A DNA stretch of 48,713 nt from DAINPP01 sp036743375 (GCA_036743375.1 DAINPP010000019.1:1-48713); one strand, 5' to 3'; positions 7,615 through 15,965 are shown, numbered from the stretch's first letter. Made by a program: numbers and translations. Notes: generated by a model not told the origin, from the sequence alone.

Positions 7615-9375
7615 TTAATCTTTAAGCTGAATGGCCTGTTGCAGTATTTGATCGGCAGTTTGCACCGTTCTTGAATTCAACTGCATCGCCCTCTGATACT
7701 TGATCAGGTTGACCATTTCCTTTGAGATGTCCACGTTTGAATATTCCAATGCTTTTGGAATAACGCTTCCCGTCATTCCCTGTCCCGCTTCAAAAAAACC
7801 GTAAAAATTGGAATCCACAGCACCCGTATCTTCATAATTTATCCCATAGAGAAGCGGATTTGAGGAGGAGGAACCGAGTGCTTCCGGTGAACGGAAGCGT
7901 GAAATGGGGATAAAGGCGAGTTTTACCTGAGTTTCATTGGAATAATTGCCGAGGAGATAGCCATCACTGGAAAATTCGAAATCTCTCAGGATTCCGAGGA
8001 GTCTTCCGCCTTCCTCGTTGATTCGCAGATCGGATGCACTCGCCACCTGTGTCAGATCATCGGCGTTGAACGCGATTTCCTGTGTCGATTCATCGGAAAA
8101 TGTCAGTACGATCGACTCTGCCTCTCCGAGTGAATTCCCTTCACTATCCACTATCAAGGCCGAAGTGATATTTCCCTCGGAATCAAAAGTCATCCTCACA
8201 CCGGCAGCTGTCATGGCCTCTGAAGTTGAACCGGCGACGATATACTCGCCGTCATCATTCTTCAGGCTTATCTGAGCAATATCCCCGGATTCGGGGATAC
8301 TCGGTTTCATCAACCAGTCACCGGTCTCTATTTTCTCAAAGGTGAAAGGTACCTTTTCAGTTCCGCCGGCAGCGGTGATGATCTCGGTTGTTGTAGAGGA
8401 TTTGGGTGATGTGTAATGGACATTCTCATCGATGTCGGAACTCTGTATGGTCAGGTGAGAAGAAGGTAGTTCCACCGACAGGTTGTTCAGACTCGTTCCG
8501 TTTTCACTCAATATCTCACCGGATGGAGAGAAGAGAATCGTTTTGCTTGAAGGATCAATGGGGGTAACTTCTACTCCGAGGGAATCTTTTACCGTGATAT
8601 TCATGGTATAAGCCTCAAAATTATCCCCCTGAGATGAGTCGAGCATGGAAAAGTCCCTGTCGAATTCTATATACACGTCATAGACTTCGCCAACGTTATC
8701 CGACAGCTCAAAATGCATCAGTTTTTCAGGACCGAGTTGAGAATTCAGAATACCTGAAACGTTAAGAGCTTCGGAAGGCTTTGGTAGCATTTTCTGGTAC
8801 TGACTGAGTGATATGGCTTCGAGTTGGTTGATATAGGCCGCTTTTTCCAACTGCGTCGCGTTGATCATTTCTTCGGCAGTCGGTATTTCAGGGAGCACAA
8901 AATCACCGTTCGCGTCTTCCTCGGCCAGGTAACCGTAAAGGGATAAACCCGTACTCGACTGGATCAGATCCGAATTTCCGTTCAAGGTGAAATTTCCAAC
9001 CCTCGTGGCGTAAAGAGTGCTTTTTTCCGTACCATCCGCATTTGGGTTGCCGACGAAGAAAAATCCGCTTCCACCTATCGCCAGATCACTGGCATTCTCC
9101 GTGTTTTCTATCGTTCCTATAGACATCACACGATCTATCGACGACATATACGTTCCGAATCCAACCTGATTCAGTTTGGATGGATTCGTTCCGTTCGCCA
9201 AGGTGTTGCTTTGATTTTCCGCATAGAAGATATTGTTTGCGAACAGGGAACCAAAGGTGGCTCTTGAATATTTAAAACCTATGGTGCCATCGTTCGCCAA
9301 GTTGTTACCCGTGACATCAATTGCATTCTGATAACCCATAAGTCCAGTCAAACCGGAATAAAGAGAACTTATCAT
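7615..9375 (-). CDS. flgE: Flagellar hook-type protein (FlgE family)
   Basis: 586 residues. N-terminal rod/hook motif SLYSGLTGLMGYQNAIDVTG followed by NNLAN (residues of about 1-30). The FlgE/F/G core signatures follow (QGxIENT-like IGTIENTENASDLAIGGSGFF near residue 90; TRVGNFTLNGN), and the C-terminal flagellar domain ends in NVDISKEMVNLIKYQRAMQLN and TADQILQQAI. Length is far above FlgF/FlgG (about 260) and matches a hook protein with a large variable central domain (about residues 150-480). It is last of a mreB-like - flgF - flgG - flgE unit. FlgE usually sits with flgD/fliK in the large flagellar operon, so this placement is unusual. A second hook paralogue elsewhere in the genome is possible. 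Confidence 0.85.
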   Translation of the reverse strand: MISSLYSGLTGLMGYQNAIDVTGNNLANDGTIGFKYSRATFGSLFANNIFYAENQSNTLANGTNPSKLNQVGFGTYMSSIDRVMSIGTIENTENASDLAIGGSGFFFVGNPNADGTEKSTLYATRVGNFTLNGNSDLIQSSTGLSLYGYLAEEDANGDFVLPEIPTAEEMINATQLEKAAYINQLEAISLSQYQKMLPKPSEALNVSGILNSQLGPEKLMHFELSDNVGEVYDVYIEFDRDFSMLDSSQGDNFEAYTMNITVKDSLGVEVTPIDPSSKTILFSPSGEILSENGTSLNNLSVELPSSHLTIQSSDIDENVHYTSPKSSTTTEIITAAGGTEKVPFTFEKIETGDWLMKPSIPESGDIAQISLKNDDGEYIVAGSTSEAMTAAGVRMTFDSEGNITSALIVDSEGNSLGEAESIVLTFSDESTQEIAFNADDLTQVASASDLRINEEGGRLLGILRDFEFSSDGYLLGNYSNETQVKLAFIPISRFRSPEALGSSSSNPLLYGINYEDTGAVDSNFYGFFEAGQGMTGSVIPKALEYSNVDISKEMVNLIKYQRAMQLNSRTVQTADQILQQAIQLKD

Positions 9376-9404
9376 TCATATCACTTCCTAAAGAATATCA
9401 ATTA

Positions 9405-10166
9405 TTACCTTTTGAGACCACTTACCGTCTGCAGCATGTTGTCCGCCGTCGTTATGGATTTTGAATTCAATTCATAGGCTCTCTGAGCGGATATCATGTT
9501 AACCATTTCCTGAACGGCGTTCACGTTGGATTTTTCCAGAAAATTCTGTTCAAGCGTGGTATCATCCAAGCCAAGCTGAAGTTCGGCGGCCGTTCCGCTC
9601 GAATCCGAAGGTAGGTAAAGGTTGTCACCGATTGATTTTAAGCCCTCGGAATTGGAAAAATCGTAAACGGTTAATTCGCCATAACTTGCACCATCGGCAT
9701 CCTGAATCTGACCGGTTCTGAGTATAGACAACTCGGTGTTCGGGATTCCACTGGGACCGTTTATTCTGTAACCGGAACTCGTGTACAGATAGCCGTCTTT
9801 CAGGTGCAGGGCACCATCTCTGGTATAGGCGACATTTCCGTTGTCCATCGTAACCTGATAAAAACCCTCTCCGTTGATCGCCACATCGAGCGTTCGACCG
9901 GTGTTTTCAAGATTTCCCTGTGAAAAAATCTTTGTCGTCCGGACTTCCTTGACACCAAGTCCCGTATATACCGGTCCGTTTGAGATATTCGTATCACTGT
10001 CCGGTGCACCGGTGTTTTTTGCGTAGACATAAAAAAGATCCGCAAATTCATTTCTCGATTTTTTAAATCCCGTTGTATCGACGTTAGCCAGATTGTTTGC
10101 AATCGTATCCAGTTTGTGCTGCTGGGCATTCATACCCGTTGACGCACTGTACATACCTGTAATCAA
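9405..10166 (-). CDS. flgG: Flagellar distal rod protein FlgG (FlhP-like)
   Basis: 253 residues, the usual size. It has the N-terminal rod motif YSASTGMNAQQHKLDTIANN followed by LANVDTTGFKKSR, the FlgEFG middle signature GNLENTGRTLDVAINGEGFY, YTRDGALHLKDGYL, and the C-terminal EKSNVNAVQEMVNMISAQRA plus TADNMLQTV. Forms the outer part of the axial rod of the basal body. It is 29 bases downstream of the flgF-type gene and 29 bases upstream of flgE. In Bacillus the equivalent gene order is mbl, flhO, flhP. Confidence 0.9.
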   Translation of the reverse strand: MITGMYSASTGMNAQQHKLDTIANNLANVDTTGFKKSRNEFADLFYVYAKNTGAPDSDTNISNGPVYTGLGVKEVRTTKIFSQGNLENTGRTLDVAINGEGFYQVTMDNGNVAYTRDGALHLKDGYLYTSSGYRINGPSGIPNTELSILRTGQIQDADGASYGELTVYDFSNSEGLKSIGDNLYLPSDSSGTAAELQLGLDDTTLEQNFLEKSNVNAVQEMVNMISAQRAYELNSKSITTADNMLQTVSGLKR

Positions 10167-10195
10167 AGTAACCCCTCCCTGTCCTGTCCTTTTAT

Positions 10196-10957
10196 TTATA
10201 CTTTACCGACACGGTTCACAGCGGCATCGAGCAGCTGATCCTCGGTGGTTATCACTCTCTGTGCTATTTCAAAGTGTCTCTGTGCATTGATCAGATTGAC
10301 CATTTCCTTCACCGCATTGACGTTGGCCCGTTCAAAGCCTCCCTGAACGACCGTAGCGTCGAAATTCTGCTGAGAGGGTCCCGAATAATCCGTCGCGGCA
10401 AAATAATTGTTACCGACCTTTCTCAGCCCATCGGGGTTATCAAAAGTCACGAGGTCTATCCTTCCCGTCAGAACACCATTCTCATAGATAGAACCATCCT
10501 GATCCACCCTGAATCCCTCTTCTATGGTGATCCTTTCTCCGGCGTCGTTCAATACATAATTGCCGACACTGTCCACGAGAAAGTTTTCATTATCCCGATG
10601 CCACTGACCATTTCGGGTGTAATAAGTCCTTCCGTCAGCCGTTTCTACCGTGAAAAATCCTTCGCCGGTGATGGCAAAATCGTATTCGCTTCCGGTCATC
10701 TCGATGGCTCCCTGTTCAAACCAGGGTTTTGATTCATCGAGAACCACGCCGCTTTCCATCTTTCCCACGTTGGTCCTTTTGTTGAAATGATCTTCCGATT
10801 CATTTCTGAATATCTCTTTTTTCAGATAGGTGCTGAAGGCAAGTCCATCCTTCTTGAAACCGGCCGTATCAACATTGGCGAGATTGTTGGATATGTTGTT
10901 GACTTTCGATTCTTCGGCAAGCATTCCCATTGCCGCGGTATAAATTCCTCTGATCAT
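10196..10957 (-). CDS. flgF: Flagellar proximal rod protein FlgF (FlhO-like)
   Basis: 253 residues with the same architecture as the next gene: IYTAAMGMLAEESKVNNISN and NLANVDTAGFKKDG at the N-terminus, GAIEMTGSEYDFAITGEGFF and YTRNGQWHRD in the middle, and ERANVNAVKEMVNLINAQRH at the C-terminus. The EMTGSEYDFAI wording is FlgF/FlhO-like, and it is the first rod gene after the actin-like gene. It overlaps the stop codon of the actin-like gene by 4 bases, so the two are translationally coupled. Confidence 0.87.
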   Translation of the reverse strand: MIRGIYTAAMGMLAEESKVNNISNNLANVDTAGFKKDGLAFSTYLKKEIFRNESEDHFNKRTNVGKMESGVVLDESKPWFEQGAIEMTGSEYDFAITGEGFFTVETADGRTYYTRNGQWHRDNENFLVDSVGNYVLNDAGERITIEEGFRVDQDGSIYENGVLTGRIDLVTFDNPDGLRKVGNNYFAATDYSGPSQQNFDATVVQGGFERANVNAVKEMVNLINAQRHFEIAQRVITTEDQLLDAAVNRVGKV

Positions 10958-11955
10958 CTGGTTACCTCCGCACCCAAGGGTAAAAAAGAATAGTCGGAGA
11001 CGATCTTTTCATAATCCCCGTCACAGACTCTTCTGAATCCGTTGAGTATATCTTCACCCGGTGTATCCGTCATATTGATTCTGAAATCGCTCTCTTTTTT
11101 CAGGATATTTAAGAACCACGGCTCATTGACCGGACCGCCCGAAATCCTGATTCCCTTTTCAAGAAATTCAGCCGTAAGATCCGGTGGAATCCTTTCAAAT
11201 ACCCTTCTCATCGCGTCCATTAACTGCGCACTTTCCATCTTAACGATACTCATGAAATAAGTGTGGTTGACCTCTACCGTAACAGGTTCACCCGTGATCT
11301 TGTTCCGGCCCTGTATGGAAATCTCCTCACCCGCTGTCGTGGTGAGCAGTGTGTTGAGTGTCTTTTTACCCACTTCGATATCCCAGTCGGCTCTCAGAAA
11401 GCGGAGAATCTTCTTCTGTATCTTCTCAAATCCGCCTTTAAGCGTTTCACCGTATATCAGCCTCGAATCGTTGACAAGGCAGATGTCTATCCTTCCTATC
11501 CCGGTCTGTATAAGGAACTCAAGTCCCTTTACATCAGGTTTGCCGAATACCGAAGAAAGCTGAAAGACATATTCCGGGATAAAGGCAACCTTTCCCATCT
11601 CAAGAGCGTCTGCCACATAGAACAACGCTCGCTGTTCAACGTTCGTTGAAAAAGGTGAAACGGAAAAAACCGGAACAACCCTTCCAGTCAGGGACTTTTT
11701 ATAAGCATCCCTGATGATCTGTTTTAAAAGATCGAGTAAGGCATGGTGATTGGCAATATTTCCCTTTCGAATGGGATAGATGATACTGTTTCTCTCAAGA
11801 AGCTGTGAATCATCCACTTCTGAACCGTAACCCGTGACATCTCCGTTTTCGTTATAGGCAACTCTCGATGGGCCATGAAAAATAAGCCCCTTTTGAGCAG
11901 AAAATATTCTTAATGTCTCGGTTCCCAAATCAAAAAATAAAAAATCTCTCTTCAA
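10954..11955 (-). CDS. Divergent MreB/Mbl-like actin-fold protein
   Basis: 333 residues, MreB size. Recognisable MreB blocks: FFDLGTETLRIFSAQKG (phosphate-1 loop), NSIIYPIRKGNIANHHALL (compare RPMRDGVIADF), GEEISIQGRNKITGEPVTVEV (compare ISVRGRDLVTGLPKTIEI), and GIRISGGPVNEPWF (compare LTGGGALLRG). The second phosphate loop is altered: LIQTGIGRIDICLV stands where MreB has DIGGGTTEVAV, so nucleotide hydrolysis may be lost. Start is TTG at 11955 with a weak GGTGAT before it; no better start is visible. Lies ahead of flgF/flgG exactly as mbl does in Bacillus, but is much more diverged. Could be a flagellum-associated pseudo-filament rather than a cell-shape protein. Confidence 0.75.
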   Translation of the reverse strand: MKRDFLFFDLGTETLRIFSAQKGLIFHGPSRVAYNENGDVTGYGSEVDDSQLLERNSIIYPIRKGNIANHHALLDLLKQIIRDAYKKSLTGRVVPVFSVSPFSTNVEQRALFYVADALEMGKVAFIPEYVFQLSSVFGKPDVKGLEFLIQTGIGRIDICLVNDSRLIYGETLKGGFEKIQKKILRFLRADWDIEVGKKTLNTLLTTTAGEEISIQGRNKITGEPVTVEVNHTYFMSIVKMESAQLMDAMRRVFERIPPDLTAEFLEKGIRISGGPVNEPWFLNILKKESDFRINMTDTPGEDILNGFRRVCDGDYEKIVSDYSFLPLGAEVTR

Positions 11956-12020
11956 ATATAATCACCAATTTATGATTCTATATCTGTGAGAGAGATTCCT
12001 CTATTTGAATGATTGTCGTT

Positions 12021-12446
12021 TTACTTTTCCAGTATATATTCGATTGCGAGAAAATATCCCTTTGCACCGAGTCCGCTGATGACACCGTCGCAGACAGGGG
12101 AGATTGTGCTCTTGTGCCTGAATTCCTCCCGTTTGAAGATGTTTGAGAGATGGACTTCCACTTTTGGAATCTCAAGCATCTCGAGTGCGTCCCTGAGGGC
12201 ATAACTGTAATGTGTCAGTGCACCCGGATTGATGACGAGACCGTCTTTTGTATCCAATGCGTCATGGATCTTGTCGATGAGTTCTCCCTCGTGATTGGAT
12301 TGAAATACTTCCAGTTCGATTTTCTTTTCCACCGCAAAGGCTTCAAGTGAACGGATGAGATCGGTGTAGGTGAAGTTGCCGTATTGTTCCGGGTCCCTTC
12401 TGCCGAGCATGTTGAGGTTTGGACCGTTGATGATGAGTATTTTCAT
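12021..12446 (-). CDS. aroQ: Type II 3-dehydroquinate dehydratase
   Basis: 141 residues from the ATG at 12446, which has GAGTGA before it; an upstream in-frame GTG overlaps the previous stop. The type II dehydroquinase fingerprints are complete: ILIINGPNLNMLGRRDPEQYG (catalytic Asn/Arg/Tyr region), QSNHEGELID, INPGALTHYSYALRDAL, EVHLSNIFKREEFRHKS and GVISGLGAKGYFLAIEY. Third step of the shikimate pathway (3-dehydroquinate to 3-dehydroshikimate). It follows the DAHP synthase gene with 5 bases between stop and start, so both respond to the leader upstream. No terminator separates it from the actin-like/flagellar genes, so read-through is possible. Confidence 0.94.
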   Translation of the reverse strand: MKILIINGPNLNMLGRRDPEQYGNFTYTDLIRSLEAFAVEKKIELEVFQSNHEGELIDKIHDALDTKDGLVINPGALTHYSYALRDALEMLEIPKVEVHLSNIFKREEFRHKSTISPVCDGVISGLGAKGYFLAIEYILEK

Positions 12447-12451
12447 ACGGA

Positions 12452-13465
12452 TCACTCAAATCTCATGACCGTTTCTTCAAGAACGGTTAAATTTTTAGTC
12501 ATGGCCTCAAACTGTGCAAAGGTCAGCGATTGTCTGCCATCTGAGACGGCTTTTTCGGGATCCGGGTGTATTTCTACCATGATCCCATCTGCCCCGGCTG
12601 CAAGAGCCGCATAGGCCATGGCCGGAACGAGTTCCCTCTTTCCAGTTGCATGACTCGGATCCACGATAATCGGAAGATGTGATTCCTCTCTGACGTATGG
12701 AACAACGGAAAGATCGAGTGTGTTTCTTGTGGCCGTTTCAAATGTCCGGATTCCCCTTTCGCAGAGAATCACTTTCGGATTGCCGTTAGCCATGATATAT
12801 TCCGCGGACTGAAAAAATTCTTCTATCTTGCTCATATACCCCCTTTTAAGCAGGATTGGTTTGTTGAGTGTTCCACATTTTTCGAGGAGCTTGAAATTCT
12901 GGGCATTTCTCGTTCCTATCTGTATGATATCGGCGTATTCATTTACTACCTCGGCTTCATTCTCGGACATGAGTTCGGTTACCACTTTCAGATTATATTT
13001 TTCCGCCGTTCTTCTCAAGATCTTCAATCCCTTGACGCCAAGTCCCTGGAAGGCATAGGGAGAGGTTCTTGGCTTGAAGGCTCCACCTCTCAGAAACGGA
13101 ACGTTCTGTTCTTTCAGAAAGGCCCCTACCTCGTCGAGAAGCATCTCCGATTCAACAGCACAGGGACCGGCCATGATGCTGAATCCCTTTCCGATTCTGA
13201 TGCCGTCATCAAGGTCAAGAACGGTTTTCTGAGGATGAAACTCCTTGGAGACCAGCTTGTAGGGTTTTAATACCTTGATCACCTTGTCCACATAGCTCAG
13301 GTTTTCAAAGCGGTCTACGGAGACATAGCTGTCGTCTCCTATGATCCCGATGATCGTTTTTTCGATTCCCTGAGAAACGTGTGATCTGAATCCCATTTCC
13401 CTTGCTATTTCAAGGATGTGCTCCAGGTTCTGATTGGTATGATTCTTTTTCAGTATTACAATCAT
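12452..13465 (-). CDS. aroF: DAHP synthase with N-terminal ferredoxin-like regulatory domain
   Basis: 337 residues, the length of the Thermotoga-type enzyme. Residues of about 1-70 form the ferredoxin-like domain (IVILKKNHTNQNLEHILEIA, TIIGIIGDDSYV), which in that family binds Tyr/Phe and closes the active site. The barrel follows with IMAGPCAVES, LRGGAFKPRTSPYAFQGLG, DIIQIGTRNAQNF, PILLKRG, VILCERGIRTFE, IIVDPSHATGKRELV and GIMVEIHPDPEKA. It condenses phosphoenolpyruvate and erythrose 4-phosphate, the entry step of aromatic synthesis. A leader with a Tyr-rich peptide and terminator lies upstream, so control by tyrosine at both transcription and enzyme level is likely. A second, core-only enzyme is encoded at 37910-38725. 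Confidence 0.94.
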   Translation of the reverse strand: MIVILKKNHTNQNLEHILEIAREMGFRSHVSQGIEKTIIGIIGDDSYVSVDRFENLSYVDKVIKVLKPYKLVSKEFHPQKTVLDLDDGIRIGKGFSIMAGPCAVESEMLLDEVGAFLKEQNVPFLRGGAFKPRTSPYAFQGLGVKGLKILRRTAEKYNLKVVTELMSENEAEVVNEYADIIQIGTRNAQNFKLLEKCGTLNKPILLKRGYMSKIEEFFQSAEYIMANGNPKVILCERGIRTFETATRNTLDLSVVPYVREESHLPIIVDPSHATGKRELVPAMAYAALAAGADGIMVEIHPDPEKAVSDGRQSLTFAQFEAMTKNLTVLEETVMRFE

Positions 13466-13510
13466 GTCTTTACCTCCAGATGATTTTATAAGATAAGATT
13501 TTTAAAATTC

Positions 13511-13542
13511 AAAAAAGAAAAGGTCCCCTTTAAGGAGACCTT
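13511..13542 (-). terminator. Leader terminator (attenuator) of aroF
   Basis: On the minus strand AAGGTCTCC / GGGGACCTT pair as a 9-bp stem with a 5-base loop, followed by TTTTCTTTTTT. It lies between the leader peptide and aroF, so it stops transcription before the gene unless an alternative fold forms. Confidence 0.85.
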
Positions 13543-13603
13543 CATATATGGGTAAAGCCTCCGGAAAGCTGAAAATGAGCAACTCACCGCAGGTCTTCAA
13601 GAC

Positions 13604-13657
13604 TCACAGATAGTTGCTCATTTTATAATAATAGTAATAAGATTCTTTCGATCGCAT
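13604..13657 (-). CDS. Tyr-rich leader peptide of aroF
   Basis: 17 codons, too short for ordinary gene calling. The peptide is MRSKESYYYYYKMSNYL: six Tyr, five of them in a row (codons TAT TAC TAT TAT TAT), then a sixth two codons before the TGA. The ribosome site AGAGGG (13669-13664) is 6 bases before the ATG. The last codons (ATGAGCAACT) form the left arm of the leader stem. It precedes a terminator and a DAHP synthase gene, so the likely role is to sense charged tRNA-Tyr by ribosome stalling. The peptide itself probably has no function after release. Confidence 0.8.
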   Translation of the reverse strand: MRSKESYYYYYKMSNYL

Positions 13658-13688
13658 AACGTTCCCTCTCGTTTCATATTCTCGCGGT

Positions 13689-13697
13689 ATTATACCA
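13689..13697 (-). promoter_or_regulatory. Extended -10 promoter of aroF leader
   Basis: The minus strand reads TGGTATAAT, a perfect extended -10. Transcription would start near 13682, 25 bases before the leader peptide ATG. The -35 region (around CTTCTT) is weak. Confidence 0.6.
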
Positions 13698-13752
13698 TAA
13701 AAGGTCGCATAAGAAGTTGGGCGCTTTATATTTCTTGACAAAACTTATCGGG

Positions 13753-13781
13753 TTGGAAAAAAAAGATAATTGTAGTATACT
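13753..13781 (+). promoter_or_regulatory. Promoter of MFS transporter gene
   Basis: TTGGAA and TATACT separated by exactly 17 bases; transcription would start near 13788, about 36 bases before the chosen ATG at 13824. Confidence 0.55.
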
Positions 13782-13823
13782 TGCCATTGAAAATTAGGAA
13801 AACTAACAAAGGAGATGCGTGAA

Positions 13824-15020
13824 ATGTTCAAACGGAGATTGCCATTACTGATAACTGCTGCATTCAGTGTGATGGTAACGTTTACTTTTAACATGCTGCT
13901 GCAGTCGCGATTCAGGGAAGTCGGTGCATCGATATTTGTAATCAGTCTGATATCCACCGTAACCGGAGGCTTTTCCACCGTGTCCGGAGCGATATGGGGA
14001 TCGTTATCTGATGAACACAGGAGTAGAAAACCGCTGCTTTTACTCTCCGTGACACTTACCGCCTGTTCTTTCCTGCTTTTTCTGACAACTGAAAATCAAT
14101 TCTGCATGCTTGCCTTTGTGGGTATTCTGGCGATGTTTAAACAGGGCATTCAACCGATTTCCATGGCACTTGCAACCGAATACGCGACCGGAGATATAAA
14201 AACCGTATCAAAGGAGCTCGCCTTTGTCAATACATCCTATTCACTTGGTATGTTCGTTGGAAGGCTCGTGTTGGCCTTTTTTCTGGTAGAAGACAATCCG
14301 AGAGCCGCTATCATCGCCTTCTGCATCCTGGCATGGATACCGGTGATTTCCGGGTTGTTTGTAAAGGACGGAAATAAAACCTTTCAGAAGAAAAAATCAG
14401 AGAGATTACTTCACAGACTTTTTCCGATTACCTCGGACTGGACCCCCATGAAGAAAAACGGTCTCTGGTCTGTCTATATCGGCAGTTTTCTGAGACAGTT
14501 TGGAATGAGCGGTACGACCTCAGCCATCTTGATCTTCATGACCGAAGATCTCCTTCTCTCTACCTCTGTTGCCGTTTTGCTCTCCTCATTTAATCCGCTC
14601 TTACAGATGTTCTCTCACATGCTGTCCGGGAAATTCATCTCGAGGAGGGGACCGAAATTCTCTATCGTCAGTGGTATTTTTCTGTCGAGTCTGACACCGG
14701 TCTGCTTTTTTCTTGCGGATGGCGTCTTCTTTATGATAGTCGGTTACATCTGTCTCGGACTCGCATACGGTGCCTTTATCAACGGAGCTTCCACTTTTAT
14801 TTCGGTAAACTGTCCCGGGGAGAGGAAGGCTGAATTTATGGGGATGCTGGCCTCCATCAGATCTCTCGGGGCAATGCTGGGACCCGTTGTATGTGGGATC
14901 ATAGCCAATTATTCCTTTGATACCATGTTCTTAACCATGAATGCTATAATGATCCTTGCAGGAATTCTCGTCCTTTTAAAGGCGAAAGAAGACAACCAGA
15001 GAATGGTTCTTGGAAGGTGA
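13824..15020 (+). CDS. Major facilitator superfamily transporter
   Basis: 398 residues from the ATG at 13824, preferred because GGAG (13811-13814) touches the earlier in-frame ATG at 13815 but is well spaced from this one. About twelve hydrophobic spans in two sets of six, split by a charged cytoplasmic loop (KKKSERLLHRLFPITSDW, near residues 195-215). The loop after span 2 reads GAIWGSLSDEHRSRKPLL, the MFS signature (G-x-x-SD-xx-xRRxxL style). Substrate cannot be told from sequence. Six bases separate it from a DMT-type transporter gene, so both exporters are likely made together. It is divergent from the aroF leader, which leaves an aromatic-metabolite efflux role as a guess only. Confidence 0.85.
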   Translation: MFKRRLPLLITAAFSVMVTFTFNMLLQSRFREVGASIFVISLISTVTGGFSTVSGAIWGSLSDEHRSRKPLLLLSVTLTACSFLLFLTTENQFCMLAFVGILAMFKQGIQPISMALATEYATGDIKTVSKELAFVNTSYSLGMFVGRLVLAFFLVEDNPRAAIIAFCILAWIPVISGLFVKDGNKTFQKKKSERLLHRLFPITSDWTPMKKNGLWSVYIGSFLRQFGMSGTTSAILIFMTEDLLLSTSVAVLLSSFNPLLQMFSHMLSGKFISRRGPKFSIVSGIFLSSLTPVCFFLADGVFFMIVGYICLGLAYGAFINGASTFISVNCPGERKAEFMGMLASIRSLGAMLGPVVCGIIANYSFDTMFLTMNAIMILAGILVLLKAKEDNQRMVLGR

Positions 15021-15026
15021 CGGAAT

Positions 15027-15965
15027 ATGTCAAGATGGGAAAAAGTCTTAGCCGGGAAGGTTTCTTCGGCGATCATCGCTACCCTTTGTGCCTTGTTGTG
15101 GGGAAGTGCCTTTCCCACATTAAAATATGCCTACACGGAGTTTGGAATACAGAATGATGTATCCGGAAGGATCCTCCTTGCGGCCATTAGATTCTTCATG
15201 GCCTCGGTTCTGCTTTTTCTGTTCTATATCGCCGGTAACCATCAGCGCGAAAAAAGTGATGGCAGGCTCAATCTGAAAACGGTTGGATCCCTCATCGTAC
15301 TCGGCTTGTTTCAAACGGCCCTTCAGTATTATTTTTTCTACAACGGACTTGCCAACACGACCGGGATCAAGGCCTCCGTACTGGCTTCGAGTGGTACGTT
15401 CTTCATGGTCCTCGTGGCCCATTTCGTTTACAGAGATGACAAGATGAATCGGGGGAAGGTAATCGGACTTGTGACGGGGTTTATCGGGATCGTCCTCGTG
15501 AACTGGGGGAAGGATTTCAGCTGGAATTTTGCGTTGAACGGTGAAGGCTTTCTCATCTTTACCGGCGTGGTGAATGCGGTTGGAACCGTTCTGGCAAAGA
15601 AACTTTCAAAAGAGGTCAATCCCTTCAGGATTTCTGCCTGGCAGATGCTGTTTGGTTCTCTGATGTTGCTTGTCATCGCCTTTGCTTCCGGCCACCCGTC
15701 GCTGAACTGGACGATCTTTGGAACCGTATTGCTGATCTATTCGGCCTTCATTTCCGCCGTTGCCTTTGGCCTCTGGTATTCACTCCTGAAATATCATAAG
15801 GCGGGAGAAATCACCATTTTCAAATTTATCGTTCCAATATCCGGCTCTGTTTTTTCCGTCTTATTCATAGCAACGGAACACTTTTCAACTTCTATTCTTT
15901 TCGCATTGTTCTTTGTTTCAATAGGAATATTTTCCGTTAATAGAAACAGGAATGTTAAAGTGTGA
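15027..15965 (+). CDS. EamA/DMT-family transporter
   Basis: 312 residues with about ten membrane spans in two EamA repeats. The first repeat opens ATLCALLWGSAFPTLKYAYT, the hallmark LLWGSxFP start of the EamA (RhaT/DMT) family; the second repeat begins near GEGFLIFTGVVNAVGTVLAK. Such proteins usually export amino acids or metabolites. It directly follows the MFS gene. Its stop codon overlaps the extended -10 promoter of the next gene. Confidence 0.87.
   Translation: MSRWEKVLAGKVSSAIIATLCALLWGSAFPTLKYAYTEFGIQNDVSGRILLAAIRFFMASVLLFLFYIAGNHQREKSDGRLNLKTVGSLIVLGLFQTALQYYFFYNGLANTTGIKASVLASSGTFFMVLVAHFVYRDDKMNRGKVIGLVTGFIGIVLVNWGKDFSWNFALNGEGFLIFTGVVNAVGTVLAKKLSKEVNPFRISAWQMLFGSLMLLVIAFASGHPSLNWTIFGTVLLIYSAFISAVAFGLWYSLLKYHKAGEITIFKFIVPISGSVFSVLFIATEHFSTSILFALFFVSIGIFSVNRNRNVKV

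Larger units (their letters stand above)
13511..13682 (-). promoter_or_regulatory. aroF leader RNA: Tyr-codon attenuator
   Basis: The leader contains, in order, a ribosome site, a 17-codon reading frame with a run of five Tyr codons, a 10-bp stem (13621-13612 pairing with 13584-13575), and the terminator at 13542-13511. The segment AGACCU (13596-13591) can pair with AGGUCU (13541-13536) of the terminator's 5' arm and so act as antiterminator. A ribosome waiting at the Tyr codons would mask the first stem arm and leave AGACCU free; one that reaches the stop codon at 13604 would cover AGACCU and let the terminator form. The layout is seen in the sequence; the mechanism is inferred from classical amino-acid attenuators. 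Confidence 0.75.

Noticed and set aside
11261..11649. Long open frame antisense to the actin-like gene
   Set aside because: No protein-like conservation or ribosome site; the opposite strand encodes a recognisable family over the whole length.
13511..13682. T-box riboswitch in the aroF leader
   Set aside because: No T-box consensus (AGGGTGGNACCGCG-like) or specifier loop is seen; the Tyr-rich reading frame with its ribosome site explains the leader better.
13734..13739. TTGACA as -35 of the MFS promoter
   Set aside because: It is about 36 bases from the TATACT -10. TTGGAA at 13753 has the exact 17-base spacing instead.
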